Below are positions 1 to 8,086 of a stretch of DNA of 64,000 bases, piece after piece; position 1 is the first letter of the stretch, and each line of letters starts with the position of its first letter. A program made the position numbers and the translations under genes. Source of the DNA: JARBAU01 sp040414675 (GTDB taxonomy: Archaea > Thermoproteota > Nitrososphaeria > Nitrososphaerales > Nitrososphaeraceae); the NCBI GenBank assembly GCA_040414675.1, contig JBEDUN010000093.1:124001-188000 (forward strand), read 5' to 3'. The notes beneath the pieces are model-generated. The model was not told the origin of the DNA and did no database searches. It saw only the letters and a program-made list of their open reading frames with translations.

Positions 1-1
1 G

Positions 2-589
2 GCAATTGGTCCACAATCCCTATTAAAAGCAAAGGCTGAACAGCAATCTGCAGTCGCACCGTATCTTCTTATTCACAAAGCGGTCATTCAACAGTCTGGT
101 CTAAACGCGGCAATTTTCACTGGCGGAATGGTCCCGAAGGACGGTTCGGGTGGAGCTTTTGGATATGGCATACTTACAGATCAATTTCCGAATGCAGTGA
201 TTGTGTCTACAACGCATGAGGGTGTACAGGATAGTGTGACTCAGGGTCGTGGCAGTGGCCCTATTTGGCATAATCATTTTGTGAAATTGGGCCACGTTGT
301 TGGTAGTCCTTGTGGCAATAATCCTGAAATGGTAGAGGTGCTGCAAATAACGTATCAACAACCAGGTAGAATCGCGGTTGAAGGCAATATAGTTGCACTT
401 CAGGGAGTGCCTCCGACACTTAAGGGAACCGACGCCCTTCACAATATGGCCCCGCTAGTACTTAGCCCTGGTCATAAAGTAACAGGTGTGGTATCTTTTA
501 CATTGGATCCAAAAATGCAAGGTGGCCAACCTCATGTGTGTGTTGAGAATATAAGAAGTGCCCCACCTCAAGCAATTATCATCAAATAA
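2..589 (+). CDS. Unrecognised protein, 5' end outside window
   Basis: The frame is open from the window edge to the TAA at 587-589, so at least 195 residues are visible and the true start lies upstream. The first in-window ATG (128) is internal, because the frame before it reads as normal protein. I do not recognise a domain. The sequence is rich in Gly, Pro and His, has a GPIWHNHF stretch near the middle and two well separated cysteines (SPCGNN, HVCVEN) that could form a disulfide. This composition suggests an extracellular protein, which is inference only. It lies upstream of a truncated Ig-like gene on the other strand. Confidence 0.6.
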   Translation, partial: AIGPQSLLKAKAEQQSAVAPYLLIHKAVIQQSGLNAAIFTGGMVPKDGSGGAFGYGILTDQFPNAVIVSTTHEGVQDSVTQGRGSGPIWHNHFVKLGHVVGSPCGNNPEMVEVLQITYQQPGRIAVEGNIVALQGVPPTLKGTDALHNMAPLVLSPGHKVTGVVSFTLDPKMQGGQPHVCVENIRSAPPQAIIIK

Positions 590-726
590 GTAATCATATT
601 GGGTAGTCGATAACTAATATCCTATCCTTCTTTGTCGCCACAATTTATGACAAAATGATAGCCACGGATTTAACGAATTTTCTGACTCTGTTCTTTGTAG
701 TTTAATAATAAGTCATGTTGTCACCA

Positions 727-1080
727 TCAGAATAAATCCCACCAATACCTTAATACTGGTAAACTAAACGAAGATAATGATCCTCTACCGTCAATAGTTG
801 TTGTTCTAATTGTTATTTGATAATTGCCAGCAGCTGGAAATGCACACTTTGCTGATATGTTGCCTTTACCATTAGTGAGCTTTTCAAACGCAATGGCTCC
901 GCTACTCGTAATCGTATAATCGGTATTCGAGTTTTCACTCGCGCTACGCACCGACACAACGCGAACAAGTGCATGATTCAATCCACTTTTTGTATCTGCA
1001 TTCATAATATGAAAGCTCAATTGGGTCACATTTCCTATGAACGGGGAATTAGGAGAACGGCTAAACTGAATTTTGATGTT
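727..1080 (-). pseudogene. Truncated Ig-like/YtkA-like secreted domain remnant
   Basis: A GTG at 1027-1029 would give 100 residues, but reading upstream in the same frame continues the domain (IQFSRSPNSPFIGNVTQLSF) until a TGA at 1081-1083 with no start codon. The pattern, a beta-strand with PFIG, then TQLSFHI, ALVRV, an AFPAAGNYQITI stretch and a second strand, resembles an immunoglobulin-like or YtkA-like domain of archaeal cell-surface proteins. A signal peptide and membrane anchor are missing. I infer a 5'-truncated gene; the alternative is a short GTG-started protein. The family assignment is tentative. Confidence 0.45.
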
Positions 1081-1468
1081 TCAAAACTTAATGTTTATTT
1101 GCATGGCAGTCTTCTTAATAGCGACCCGTGAGAATTAGCACGGAAATTGGGGCTGATGGTAGAAACCAATAATGCTAAACAAGAATCCAGTGTCGAGACG
1201 TTGCTGTCTTATAGAACGATCTATTTCAAATCAAATTGTGATGGAAAGGATATTGCTTCAATCAAAACTCACAACTACACTAGTCAACTATTTTCAATAA
1301 ATTTTATGGAATTAATAATAAGTATAATTAGAATCCATATATTGAGATATTCTCAACTAAATATAGCATTACCTCCATTTATTGTTAGATGTACTACGGA
1401 ACAAGTCAGACTAGTTGATCCTATTGATACGTAAAACTGTCATGACTCATTCCAAGCTATTATAGTAG
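1081..1468. other. Intergenic region, nothing recognised
   Basis: About 390 bases of AT-rich sequence between the truncated gene and tRNA-Lys. A 95-codon open frame on the plus strand (1147-1434) has no recognisable motif and a composition like translated non-coding DNA, so I do not call it a gene. Confidence 0.5.
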
Positions 1469-1558
1469 CGGGCCCGTCGGGAATCGAACCCGAGACAGCC
1501 GGATCTCTTCCTCAGATTGTTAAAAGTCCGGTACTCTACCTGGCTGAGCTACGGGCCC
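1469..1558 (-). tRNA. tRNA-Lys(UUU) with a 16-nt intron
   Basis: On the minus strand the sequence folds as a tRNA: acceptor GGGCCCG/CGGGCCC with discriminator G at 1469, D arm GCTC...GAGT, anticodon stem CCGGA/TCCGG (1527-1531 with 1499-1503) and T arm TCGGG-TTCGATT-CCCGA. The anticodon TTT is at 1522-1524. Between A37 and position 38 there are 16 extra bases (about 1505-1520), the canonical 37/38 site for archaeal introns removed by the splicing endonuclease. Total 90 nt, mature about 74 nt. CCA is not encoded. The neighbouring tRNA-Asp is on the opposite strand. Confidence 0.92.
1505..1520 (-). other. tRNA-Lys intron (canonical 37/38 position)
   Basis: Sixteen bases between anticodon-loop position 37 and 38 that have no counterpart in a normal seven-base loop. 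The exact borders depend on the bulge-helix-bulge fold and could shift by a base. Confidence 0.75.
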
Positions 1559-1711
1559 ACCTGTATTTTAGGCTCAGACATAGTACAATTTAATTTTATA
1601 GATACGTTGTCCAAAATTTCACGCTAGATTATTTGTAAGTATATTATCGGAACGAATCTGGTTAATGAATCAAAACATTTTAATTTCTTGTTAGAAAGGC
1701 TCAATATGTAT

Positions 1712-1816
1712 GCCCGGGTAGTATAGAGCGGCTGGATTAAATCCAGCTTCATACATTCCGGTCCAGTATGGGGGACTGTCACTCCTTCGACCCGGGTTCG
1801 AATCCCGGCCCGGGCG
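1712..1816 (+). tRNA. tRNA-Asp(GUC) with an insertion in the D loop
   Basis: Acceptor GCCCGGG (1712-1718) pairs with CCCGGGC (1809-1815) and the discriminator is G1816. The anticodon arm GGGGA-CTGTCAC-TCCTT has GTC at 1778-1780, and the T arm is CCGGG-TTCGAAT-CCCGG. The D stem pairs GTAT (1721-1724) with GTAT (1766-1769), allowing G-U. The D loop is about 41 bases instead of about 9, so roughly 32 bases (about 1727-1758) are an insertion. I interpret it as a non-canonical intron in the D arm. Without it the tRNA is about 73 nt and otherwise normal. Confidence 0.9.
1727..1758 (+). other. Probable non-canonical intron in the tRNA-Asp D loop
   Basis: About 32 extra bases in the D loop. They contain a 7-bp hairpin with a 3-base loop, GCTGGAT (1731-1737) with ATCCAGC (1741-1747). 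Non-canonical introns at sites other than 37/38 are known in some archaeal tRNAs. The splice borders cannot be fixed by eye. Confidence 0.65.
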
Positions 1817-1829
1817 TATCATTCATACT

Positions 1830-2642
1830 TTATTTGAAAACCGACACTTCAGATGTAATTTTTTTAAATATCGCATCGCTTCTTACTGCGATGAATGATA
1901 AGGTATTGTTGGGCGTTAGATCAGAATCTAGCATTTGGCCATTCATAGAATAAACTTTACACCCTGCCTCCTTCACAACTAAATAGGCTGCCGCCATATC
2001 CGTTATTCTAATTTTATTTCTGACATCCAAATATACATCTAGAAGTCCTCTGGCAAGGTAACATAATTCTAATGCATTCGCACCAAAATGGCGAGCATGT
2101 TTGAACATTGACAACACACACGATAACTTGTTCAAAATCTCATGAGAAACTCCTGATATGTTCATGCCTAGCACTATATTTTGCAATTCCATCTCTGACC
2201 ACTGGCCAAGTTCGAGCTTTTTACCATTCATAAAAGCGCCCTTATTTCTAGATGATGTATAAAGATCTCCACTTCCCAAATCCATGATTACCGCGTCAGT
2301 GACAGCGCTCAGTCTATATTCTGAAGCAAAGGCCAATGAACAGCAATAAAAGGGAATACCTCGTATCGCATTCGTAGTACCATCGATTGCATCCATGACT
2401 AGATATCCAGAATTTCCTTGAATTATCCCACATTCTTCTCCTAATATGGTAGGTTTGAAATTATGTTTTTTTAAAGTGTCGAGTACTGCTCGCTCAGCGA
2501 CAAGGTCTATTCCAGTAGAGATATCTCCTCCAGCACCTTTACCAAATTTAGTACTAGCCTTTTCAGTACCAGCAATTAATTTCGTCTGATTTAGGACCTC
2601 AATTGCTGCTTCCTTCAGTATGTCAAGTACTGGCATACACAT
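1830..2642 (-). CDS. Inositol monophosphatase family phosphatase
   Basis: 270 residues, the usual length for the IMPase/FBPase-like superfamily of Mg-dependent sugar phosphatases. The metal-binding motifs are visible: GEE at residues 68-70 and DAIDGTTN at 84-91, and a late ITDMAAA that matches the WDxAAG region with a weaker form. Archaeal members hydrolyse inositol-1-phosphate, fructose-1,6-bisphosphate or both; the substrate cannot be read from the sequence. A second ATG at codon 3 is an alternative start. The gene ends 13 bases from tRNA-Asp, which is convergent. Confidence 0.9.
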   Translation of the reverse strand: MCMPVLDILKEAAIEVLNQTKLIAGTEKASTKFGKGAGGDISTGIDLVAERAVLDTLKKHNFKPTILGEECGIIQGNSGYLVMDAIDGTTNAIRGIPFYCCSLAFASEYRLSAVTDAVIMDLGSGDLYTSSRNKGAFMNGKKLELGQWSEMELQNIVLGMNISGVSHEILNKLSCVLSMFKHARHFGANALELCYLARGLLDVYLDVRNKIRITDMAAAYLVVKEAGCKVYSMNGQMLDSDLTPNNTLSFIAVRSDAIFKKITSEVSVFK

Positions 2643-2712
2643 ACCTACCTATCCAATGCTACCTATAAATCAAAAGATCTTGTCAGCTAAAAATTATTGG
2701 CCGACTCAATCG

Positions 2713-2820
2713 TCATATGGAAATTTCTTTTTCGTCGCTCTTTTTCTTGCCTTTCAATAACTGATAAAGCCAAACCTTCAACGCAAGATAAACGCTATAA
2801 CCGCTGAATTTGGTTCTCAT
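2713..2820 (-). CDS. Possible 35-residue basic membrane-associated peptide
   Basis: An ATG-started frame (MRTKFSGYSVYLALKVWL...) with a hydrophobic aromatic first half and a lysine-rich tail (KGKKKSDEKE). An AT-rich TATA-like sequence (TTTATAATG on the minus strand) lies about 30 bases upstream. It is in an otherwise empty region upstream of the phosphatase gene on the same strand. No family is recognised and the call rests only on its composition and promoter-like context. Confidence 0.3.
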   Translation of the reverse strand: MRTKFSGYSVYLALKVWLYQLLKGKKKSDEKEISI

Positions 2821-3212
2821 TGAATATCATGAGAAAACATACATTATAAACTTTTTCAAGAAGTGTAAAATTGAACGACCGGCATGACCGCATGCCTTTT
2901 CAAGTATTCTTCTTCATCACTTGTTTTAAAAAAAGATCGCACACGTTGGGTCGGATTAAGTCACATAACATTCAGAATTAAATCTTCCATCAGATCATTA
3001 TAGCTTAAAAGCATTAATTTGGTGGTATAAATTTCAACTTACTTCAGCACGGAATACCATGCACTTGCTCATCTACCTGCTAACTAGCTCGCTTTCCCAT
3101 TAATTTACCTCGTCACAAACCGAATGAGAATAGAACACATTTGCACCGCTAATAATCCTCACACATTGGAATGTATTAACAATTAGTGATATTCGACTTT
3201 AGATATGGAACC
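2821..3212. other. Intergenic region left of the IS element
   Basis: About 390 bases without a convincing gene. It is AT-rich with scattered short inverted repeats; no tRNA or known RNA fold was recognised. Confidence 0.5.
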
Positions 3213-3220
3213 GATTGTTT
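3213..3220. repeat. Left 8-bp target-site duplication
   Basis: GATTGTTT lies directly outside the left inverted repeat and recurs at 3692-3699 directly outside the right one. Eight base pairs is the duplication length of IS6-family elements. Confidence 0.9.
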
Positions 3221-3691
3221 GGCTCTGTAAAGTTAAGGAAAAATCTATAGATTTATGACTCAGATACAGGTTATACTGTGTCAAATAAGAAAAAGAACAG
3301 AACCAGAGGATATAGCCTATTGTCTGTATCTTTATTTCCTAGGTCTTTCACTGAGAAATACTTCCAAAGCCGTGTATAGATTTGTTAAACGAAGTCATAC
3401 TGCCATCCGAGGCTGGATTCAAAAATACAAACCAGAGATGTCAAGTTCCAGAAAGATACGTATTACAGAATTTCTAATTGATGAAACTTCCCGGGACTGC
3501 GCCACCACATCCATTCTCCATATGAGAAAAGTATCATAGAAAGGACAGTACAATACAAAGATAGGACTGAAGGTTTCGATGATTATTTTCCTTGCAGAAA
3601 AAGTAAATGCAAATTTCAACACATACAAAAATGGTTGAATCTATTTGTCAGCCATTATAACAATAATCTGTTTTCTTAACTTTACAGAGCC
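3221..3691 (+). mobile_element. Internally deleted IS6-like insertion sequence
   Basis: A 471-bp element bounded by terminal inverted repeats that share GGCTCTGTAAAGTTAAG (17 perfect bp, then one mismatch and more A residues): left at 3221-3237, right as its complement at 3675-3691. Perfect 8-bp direct repeats flank it. It holds the two ends of a DDE transposase gene but not the middle, so it is shorter than a full IS6-type element (about 0.7-0.8 kb). It is probably mobile only in trans, if a full-length relative is present. Confidence 0.88.
3255..3679 (+). pseudogene. IS6-like transposase, internal deletion and frameshift
   Basis: Frame one (3255-3539) gives the N-terminal helix-turn-helix part (RNTSKAVYRF, HTAIRGWIQKY) and ends around FLIDET, where the first catalytic Asp sits. 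From about 3490 the C-terminal part continues in another frame to the TAA at 3677-3679: HHIHSPYEKSIIERT, then DRTEGFDDYFPCRK and a QKWLNLFV ending. The segment between, which should hold the second catalytic Asp, is missing. So the gene is a deletion derivative and cannot make an active transposase. Family assignment comes from the motif order together with the 8-bp duplications. Confidence 0.85.
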
Positions 3692-3699
3692 GATTGTTT
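3692..3699. repeat. Right 8-bp target-site duplication
   Basis: GATTGTTT, identical to 3213-3220, directly outside the right inverted repeat. Confidence 0.9.
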
Positions 3700-3801
3700 A
3701 TTATATGTAACTTATAAATCAAGATTCCCTAGTTTTAAGTGATGTACAAGTCTACTATCTGCTATTGGTGTAAATCAAATTAGGGTTTTCAAATTGCATT
3801 A

Positions 3802-4473
3802 TTAAAGGTCATACTTATTTTGATCATTATTTTTTGTAGTTTGATCATCGTTGCTGGTGTCAAGTCCAGGAAACCATTTATTTATGAATTTCTCCCAATC
3901 AATTCTTAACGATAGATAAATCAACAATACTAGGATCGCTATACTTGCTGCCGTGACTATGATAAACATTAGAGGGTCAATATTGTTCGAAATGACTTTT
4001 TCTATGAATGGCCTCCCGAGATAGACCGCACCCCACACAATTATTTCATTGAGTATAAATTTACCTAGAAATGTAGATATTACGAACTTCCAAGGAGGAT
4101 ATTTTACGAGACCAAGCGGGATGTAAACAAGGTCATCAGGTATAGGCGTCAGAGCTGCAACAAAGGCTCCGAAGGAACCATATTTCGCAACTAATTTTTG
4201 CAATGGATATATACGTCTTTTGGTCTGTTTGCTAAGTGCATTTCTACCATAATAGCTTGCATAGAAGATTATTGATTTTGCTAAAATTGCACCAAGTGCA
4301 CTTGCTAAAGAAATAAGATTAGGGTCTAATTCCTTGTTAAGTGCAGCTGCTATGAGGACTGGAAAGTATGGGATGGGTACGAACACGATAATACTCCCAA
4401 CGAAGCTGATAACAAAAACACCCAGATAGCCTAGATTCTCAAAAATCTCCAAGAATCCAGCTAAATCAAACAA
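3802..4473 (-). CDS. VTT-domain (DedA/YqaA-like) membrane protein
   Basis: 223 residues with a TTG start. Several hydrophobic segments are visible: about residues 15-45, 55-75, 105-130, 135-160 and 170-190. The central motif region (GRNALSKQTKR..., FVAALTPIPDDLVYIPLG) matches the VTT/SNARE-associated family, which includes DedA and YqaA proteins involved in lipid scrambling or membrane homeostasis. The C-terminus is a polar tail rich in Asp, Asn and Gln. It lies downstream of proS on the same strand, separated by about 115 bases. The specific substrate is unknown. Confidence 0.85.
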   Translation of the reverse strand: MFDLAGFLEIFENLGYLGVFVISFVGSIIVFVPIPYFPVLIAAALNKELDPNLISLASALGAILAKSIIFYASYYGRNALSKQTKRRIYPLQKLVAKYGSFGAFVAALTPIPDDLVYIPLGLVKYPPWKFVISTFLGKFILNEIIVWGAVYLGRPFIEKVISNNIDPLMFIIVTAASIAILVLLIYLSLRIDWEKFINKWFPGLDTSNDDQTTKNNDQNKYDL

Positions 4474-4589
4474 ATAATAAAGATCAACCTAGCCCTTATA
4501 TTTACATTAGAATCCTAGTCCTATCGCGAGACTTGTCTATACCAATGACAGTACTTGAGTTAAACACCTCAAGTCGTTTATGCTAATAA

Positions 4590-6044
4590 TCAATATGCCC
4601 TCGCAAAAAGCACAGTTGTGCTGGGCTTTTGTCTACAAAACACACATTCGGAATGATTAGAGGTAGAATCAACATCTGAGGGAATGATCCTAATGTCAGC
4701 TCCACTTTGCTCCTTTATCTGAGTCTCGCAATAGTCACTGCCGCACCAAGCTGCGGCAATAAAACCCCCTTTTGATGTTATTATCTCCTTGAAAGTTTCG
4801 AAATCTCCAACAGGTGTAGTATTGTGCGAAAGGAATTCTCTTGCCTTAGTAAAAAGGTCCCTTTGAATACTTGTTAGTAGTTTATTCACGCTTGATACCA
4901 ATTCTTTCCGCTCAATGGTAATCTTTTCAAATGTATCTCTTCTAGACATCTCCAACTTGTTCTTCCCGATGTCTCTTTGTCCGATATTTATTCTGAGAGG
5001 AACACCTCTCATTTCCCAATCATTGAATTTCCAGCCAGCCGTATATTCTACCCTTTCGTCAATCTTTGCTCTGATATTTGCTTGTTGCAACTCTTGAAGT
5101 ATATTCTTTGAATGATCCTTTACCAAGCCTTCATCTGCTTTCTTATGTATTGGGATTATGATAACCTGAATTGGGGCTATATTCGGAGGCAAAATTAGGC
5201 CCTTATTATCACCATGGATCATAGCCAAGGCGCCGATAAGACGCCATGACGTTCCCCAAGAGGTTTGCCATGCGTAGTGTTCTACATTGTCCCTACCCAG
5301 ATACTTTATTTCAAACGGCCTGGCAAAGTTTTGGCCTAGATTGTGAGAAGTAGCCATTTGCAAGGCTCTTCCATCTCCCATTAGGCTTTCTAGCGAGGCT
5401 GTTGATACTGCACCTACAAATTTCTCATGATTGCTTTTTAGACCTTGTCTGACCGGGATTGCAAGATATTCTTCAATAATCTTTTTATATAGTTTTAGTA
5501 TGAGGTCTACCTCCTTCAAGGCGTCCTCTTTACTTTCGTGTACTGTATGACCTTCTTGCCACAAGAATTCAGAGTTCCTAATTAGTGGTTTAGTTGCCTT
5601 AATTTCTGCCCTTAACGCAGTATTCCAAAAATTAATTTTGAATGGCAGATCTCGATAGCTGGAGATCCACCTAGCGAATGCAGAATATGCAATGGTCTCG
5701 GAAGTCGGTCGCAGGGCAAGTTTTTCAGTAAGTTCGTTGTCACCAGCTTTTGTTACCCAGAAGACTTCAGAATTAAAACCTCTAAAATGTTCCTCTTCTT
5801 TCCTTAGTAACACTTCGGGAATCATTACTGGCAAGAATCCGTTCTCATGTCCAGTGTCCTTGAGAAGATTATCAAGTGTTTGCTTAACTAATTCCCAAAT
5901 TGAATATCCATATGGCCGCAGTATAAGAGCACCCTTAGTGGACCCATAGTCCGCCAACTCACTCTTAAGTACAAGCTGACCATACCATTCACTAAAGTTA
6001 TCTTCCTTTCTTACTGTGAGACCAACCTCTTTTGCGGAACTCAA
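4590..6044 (-). CDS. proS: Prolyl-tRNA synthetase, archaeal/eukaryotic type
   Basis: 484 residues, the normal length for the short archaeal-type enzyme that charges tRNA-Pro with proline in the cytoplasm. Class II motifs are present: motif 2 around LRAEIKATKPLIRNSEFLWQEG and motif 3 around SWGTSWRLIGALAMIHGD. An anticodon-binding domain follows (IQVIIIPIHKK), then a C-terminal zinc-type domain with WCGSDYC and CVFC pairs and a terminal tyrosine (FARAY), as in this subclass. The start is TTG. No second copy is seen. Confidence 0.96.
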   Translation of the reverse strand: MSSAKEVGLTVRKEDNFSEWYGQLVLKSELADYGSTKGALILRPYGYSIWELVKQTLDNLLKDTGHENGFLPVMIPEVLLRKEEEHFRGFNSEVFWVTKAGDNELTEKLALRPTSETIAYSAFARWISSYRDLPFKINFWNTALRAEIKATKPLIRNSEFLWQEGHTVHESKEDALKEVDLILKLYKKIIEEYLAIPVRQGLKSNHEKFVGAVSTASLESLMGDGRALQMATSHNLGQNFARPFEIKYLGRDNVEHYAWQTSWGTSWRLIGALAMIHGDNKGLILPPNIAPIQVIIIPIHKKADEGLVKDHSKNILQELQQANIRAKIDERVEYTAGWKFNDWEMRGVPLRINIGQRDIGKNKLEMSRRDTFEKITIERKELVSSVNKLLTSIQRDLFTKAREFLSHNTTPVGDFETFKEIITSKGGFIAAAWCGSDYCETQIKEQSGADIRIIPSDVDSTSNHSECVFCRQKPSTTVLFARAY

Positions 6045-6091
6045 TAATTAGGTCGAATGATTATTGATTTATGAAGCTTTCCTCTAGCCAG

Positions 6092-6379
6092 CTATAATGG
6101 ATCACCTTTACAATAAACTTGTCCAGTTATTCTACTATGAAAATTCTTGCAAACATAACATTGGATAAATCCTACCTCTTTCTCAAGAACTGGACAGTCA
6201 ACTGCCTCGAGTTTCATTCGTTTCAACATTTTGGGGCTGACACCCTTCAACTTCAGCTTTCCTTTGTCATCCATCATACCAACACTGTGCAACTCGGCTT
6301 TAGCCTGATCGCTTAGTTTCAGCGTCTTTTCAACCTGTTTCACTGGAACCACATATTTTGATTCCGATAGTTCATTCAT
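6092..6379 (-). CDS. Conserved small zinc-binding type protein
   Basis: 95 residues starting at ATG. The C-terminal third has the pattern CYVCKNFHSRITGQVYCKG plus an earlier VDCPVLE, giving four cysteines and one histidine that could bind zinc. The middle has a basic helix (MLKRMKLEA). It precedes proS on the same strand with 47 bases between, so the two may be co-transcribed. I know no function for this type of protein. Confidence 0.7.
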   Translation of the reverse strand: MNELSESKYVVPVKQVEKTLKLSDQAKAELHSVGMMDDKGKLKLKGVSPKMLKRMKLEAVDCPVLEKEVGFIQCYVCKNFHSRITGQVYCKGDPL

Positions 6380-6515
6380 GGAGCAAAGAAATGTCGTAGT
6401 GATATAATACTTTTGTTGACCTATTCTCTAATTTATCCCAATATAAAATTAATTTGTAATGAAAATGATAGGAATATGTTTGATTTTGTTTTATCAGGAA
6501 GATTTTGTAACAAGA

Positions 6516-6526
6516 TTAATATATAA
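6516..6526 (+). promoter_or_regulatory. TATA-like box for the SerB-like gene
   Basis: TTAATATATAA about 30-40 bases before the ATG at 6557, in the interval between divergent genes. A very short 5' leader is expected. Confidence 0.45.
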
Positions 6527-6556
6527 TGGAATAGGCTTTGCCAACAAGCACGGTAT

Positions 6557-7210
6557 ATGCTGATTATCTTCGACGTAGAAGGAGTTTTGTTAAATGCAGA
6601 GTATCTTCCAGTGTTAGCCCAAGTCTTTGGTCCGGATAAAGAAAAAGAAATTTGGGATATAACTAAGCAGGGCATACGTGGAGAGATAAATTGGGAAGAG
6701 GGACTGCGTAAACGAGTAGCTGCTCTCAGAGGAGTGGATTTTGAGATGGCAAAGCAAATAGCCGAAAATCTTGAAATAATGCCGGGGGCAAAGACATTAT
6801 GCGCTGCATTAAAAAGAGCAGGCTGGAAGTTAGTAGCCGTCTCTGGTGGCTTTACTATTATCACTGATAGGTTAAAGGAGGAGCTCGGCCTGGACAGAAT
6901 TTATTCCAATGAACTCATTTTCAAAGATGGAAGGCTACAAGATGTTAATCTGACTGTGACGTCAAATAAGGCAGTGGCAGTTATGCCTACAATAAGAGAA
7001 TGGAAATGTGCAAAAGACGACATAGTTGTAGTAGTTGACGGCGCAAATGATCTGAAACTCTTTGATTTGTCTGGTTATACTGTTGGTTTTTGTCCGGTCG
7101 ATAAGGTAAAAGAAAAGGCTGACGCGGTTATCGAGGTGAGAGATCTATCAATATTGTTACATCTATTAGAAAAAAAATTCGGAAAGGCTGTGTTGGTAGC
7201 TAAGTCATAA
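6557..7210 (+). CDS. serB: HAD phosphatase, SerB (phosphoserine phosphatase)-like
   Basis: 217 residues. HAD motifs in order: motif I FDVEGV (nucleophile Asp6, with Glu8 where most members have the acid/base Asp), motif II VSGG near residue 97, a lysine in SNKAVAV, and motif IV VVDGANDLK. The layout matches phosphoserine phosphatases, which make serine from 3-phosphoserine. The Asp-to-Glu change at the second motif I position is unusual and makes the exact substrate less certain. It is the first of a run of plus-strand genes (cofE, TusA-like, cysteine synthase), which fits a serine/cysteine role. Confidence 0.8.
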   Translation: MLIIFDVEGVLLNAEYLPVLAQVFGPDKEKEIWDITKQGIRGEINWEEGLRKRVAALRGVDFEMAKQIAENLEIMPGAKTLCAALKRAGWKLVAVSGGFTIITDRLKEELGLDRIYSNELIFKDGRLQDVNLTVTSNKAVAVMPTIREWKCAKDDIVVVVDGANDLKLFDLSGYTVGFCPVDKVKEKADAVIEVRDLSILLHLLEKKFGKAVLVAKS

Positions 7211-7211
7211 C

Positions 7212-7219
7212 TATATAAA
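7212..7219 (+). promoter_or_regulatory. TATA-like box for cofE
   Basis: TATATAAA about 30 bases before the TTG start at 7249. Confidence 0.45.
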
Positions 7220-7248
7220 ATTTATACTACAAAGCCAAGTCTTAATGC

Positions 7249-8013
7249 TTGGTCAAGAGGATTGAAATAATTCCGATCAAAGTTCATAAAGATGTTTGTC
7301 CTGGGGAGGATCTTTGTGAATTACTTTGCGAAAGCTTAGATAAAATTGGAGAATCTATCAAAGAGAATGATATTCTGGTCATTGCCCATAAGATAGTATC
7401 AAAGTCTGAAAATATGTTTGTAGATTTAAATAATATTGTGCCATCTGCGGAATCGAGAAAGTTGGCGCTTTCCAGCCATAAAGATTCGAGATTAATCGAG
7501 CTAATTCGTCGACAGTCGAACGAAATAATCAAAGAATCTCGAGGAATTATAATAGTGGAGACAAAATTGGGTTTTATCTGTGCAAACGCAGGTATCGATC
7601 AGAGTAATGTCGATCAAACGGTTGATATGGCCTTGCTGCTTCCAGAAAATCCGGACAAGTCTGCTGCTTTGCTAAGAGAGCGAATAAAGACTAAATGTGG
7701 AAAGGAAATTGCCGTCGTCATTAGCGACACATTTGGAAGACCATTCAGACATGGCCAAACGAATGTCGCGATAGGATTGGCAGGAATTCAACCTATAGAG
7801 AGTTATATAGGCAAATCAGACATATTCGGTAAGAAGATGAGGGTAACTGAAATAGCCGTTGCAGATGAAATCGCTTCAGCAGCCGAACTGGCGATGGGAA
7901 AAACGAATAGAATTCCAGCAGTCATCATAAGAGGGTATGCGTATAAGAAGTCAAAAACATATGGCACATCAATCCTAATTCGAAGTAAGGAAATGGACCT
8001 TTTTAGGCATTAA
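7249..8013 (+). CDS. cofE: Coenzyme F420-0:L-glutamate ligase
   Basis: 254 residues with a TTG start. It carries the features of the archaeal F420:gamma-glutamyl ligase: HKIVSKSE near residue 48, a central VVISDTFGRPFRHGQTNVAIG, and ADEIASAAELAMGK followed by a VIIRGYAY ending. The enzyme adds glutamate residues to F420-0 with GTP. The other F420 genes cofC and cofD are at 58.5-60.1 kb. The length is normal for the stand-alone archaeal form, without the bacterial C-terminal FbiB extension. Confidence 0.93.
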   Translation: MVKRIEIIPIKVHKDVCPGEDLCELLCESLDKIGESIKENDILVIAHKIVSKSENMFVDLNNIVPSAESRKLALSSHKDSRLIELIRRQSNEIIKESRGIIIVETKLGFICANAGIDQSNVDQTVDMALLLPENPDKSAALLRERIKTKCGKEIAVVISDTFGRPFRHGQTNVAIGLAGIQPIESYIGKSDIFGKKMRVTEIAVADEIASAAELAMGKTNRIPAVIIRGYAYKKSKTYGTSILIRSKEMDLFRH

Positions 8014-8049
8014 GCCTAATTATCAGTGTTCAAAGGAAGCTTCTAAACC

Positions 8050-8059
8050 TTTAATATAT
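8050..8059 (+). promoter_or_regulatory. TATA-like box for the TusA-cysteine synthase pair
   Basis: TTTAATATAT about 30 bases before the ATG at 8087; it would drive both genes, which are 3 bases apart. Confidence 0.45.
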
Positions 8060-8086
8060 TGAAATTGTTATTAGCATTAACTTAAT

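Noticed and set aside
1147..1434. 95-codon plus-strand frame
   Set aside because: No motif, AT-driven composition, no neighbouring operon; looks like chance.
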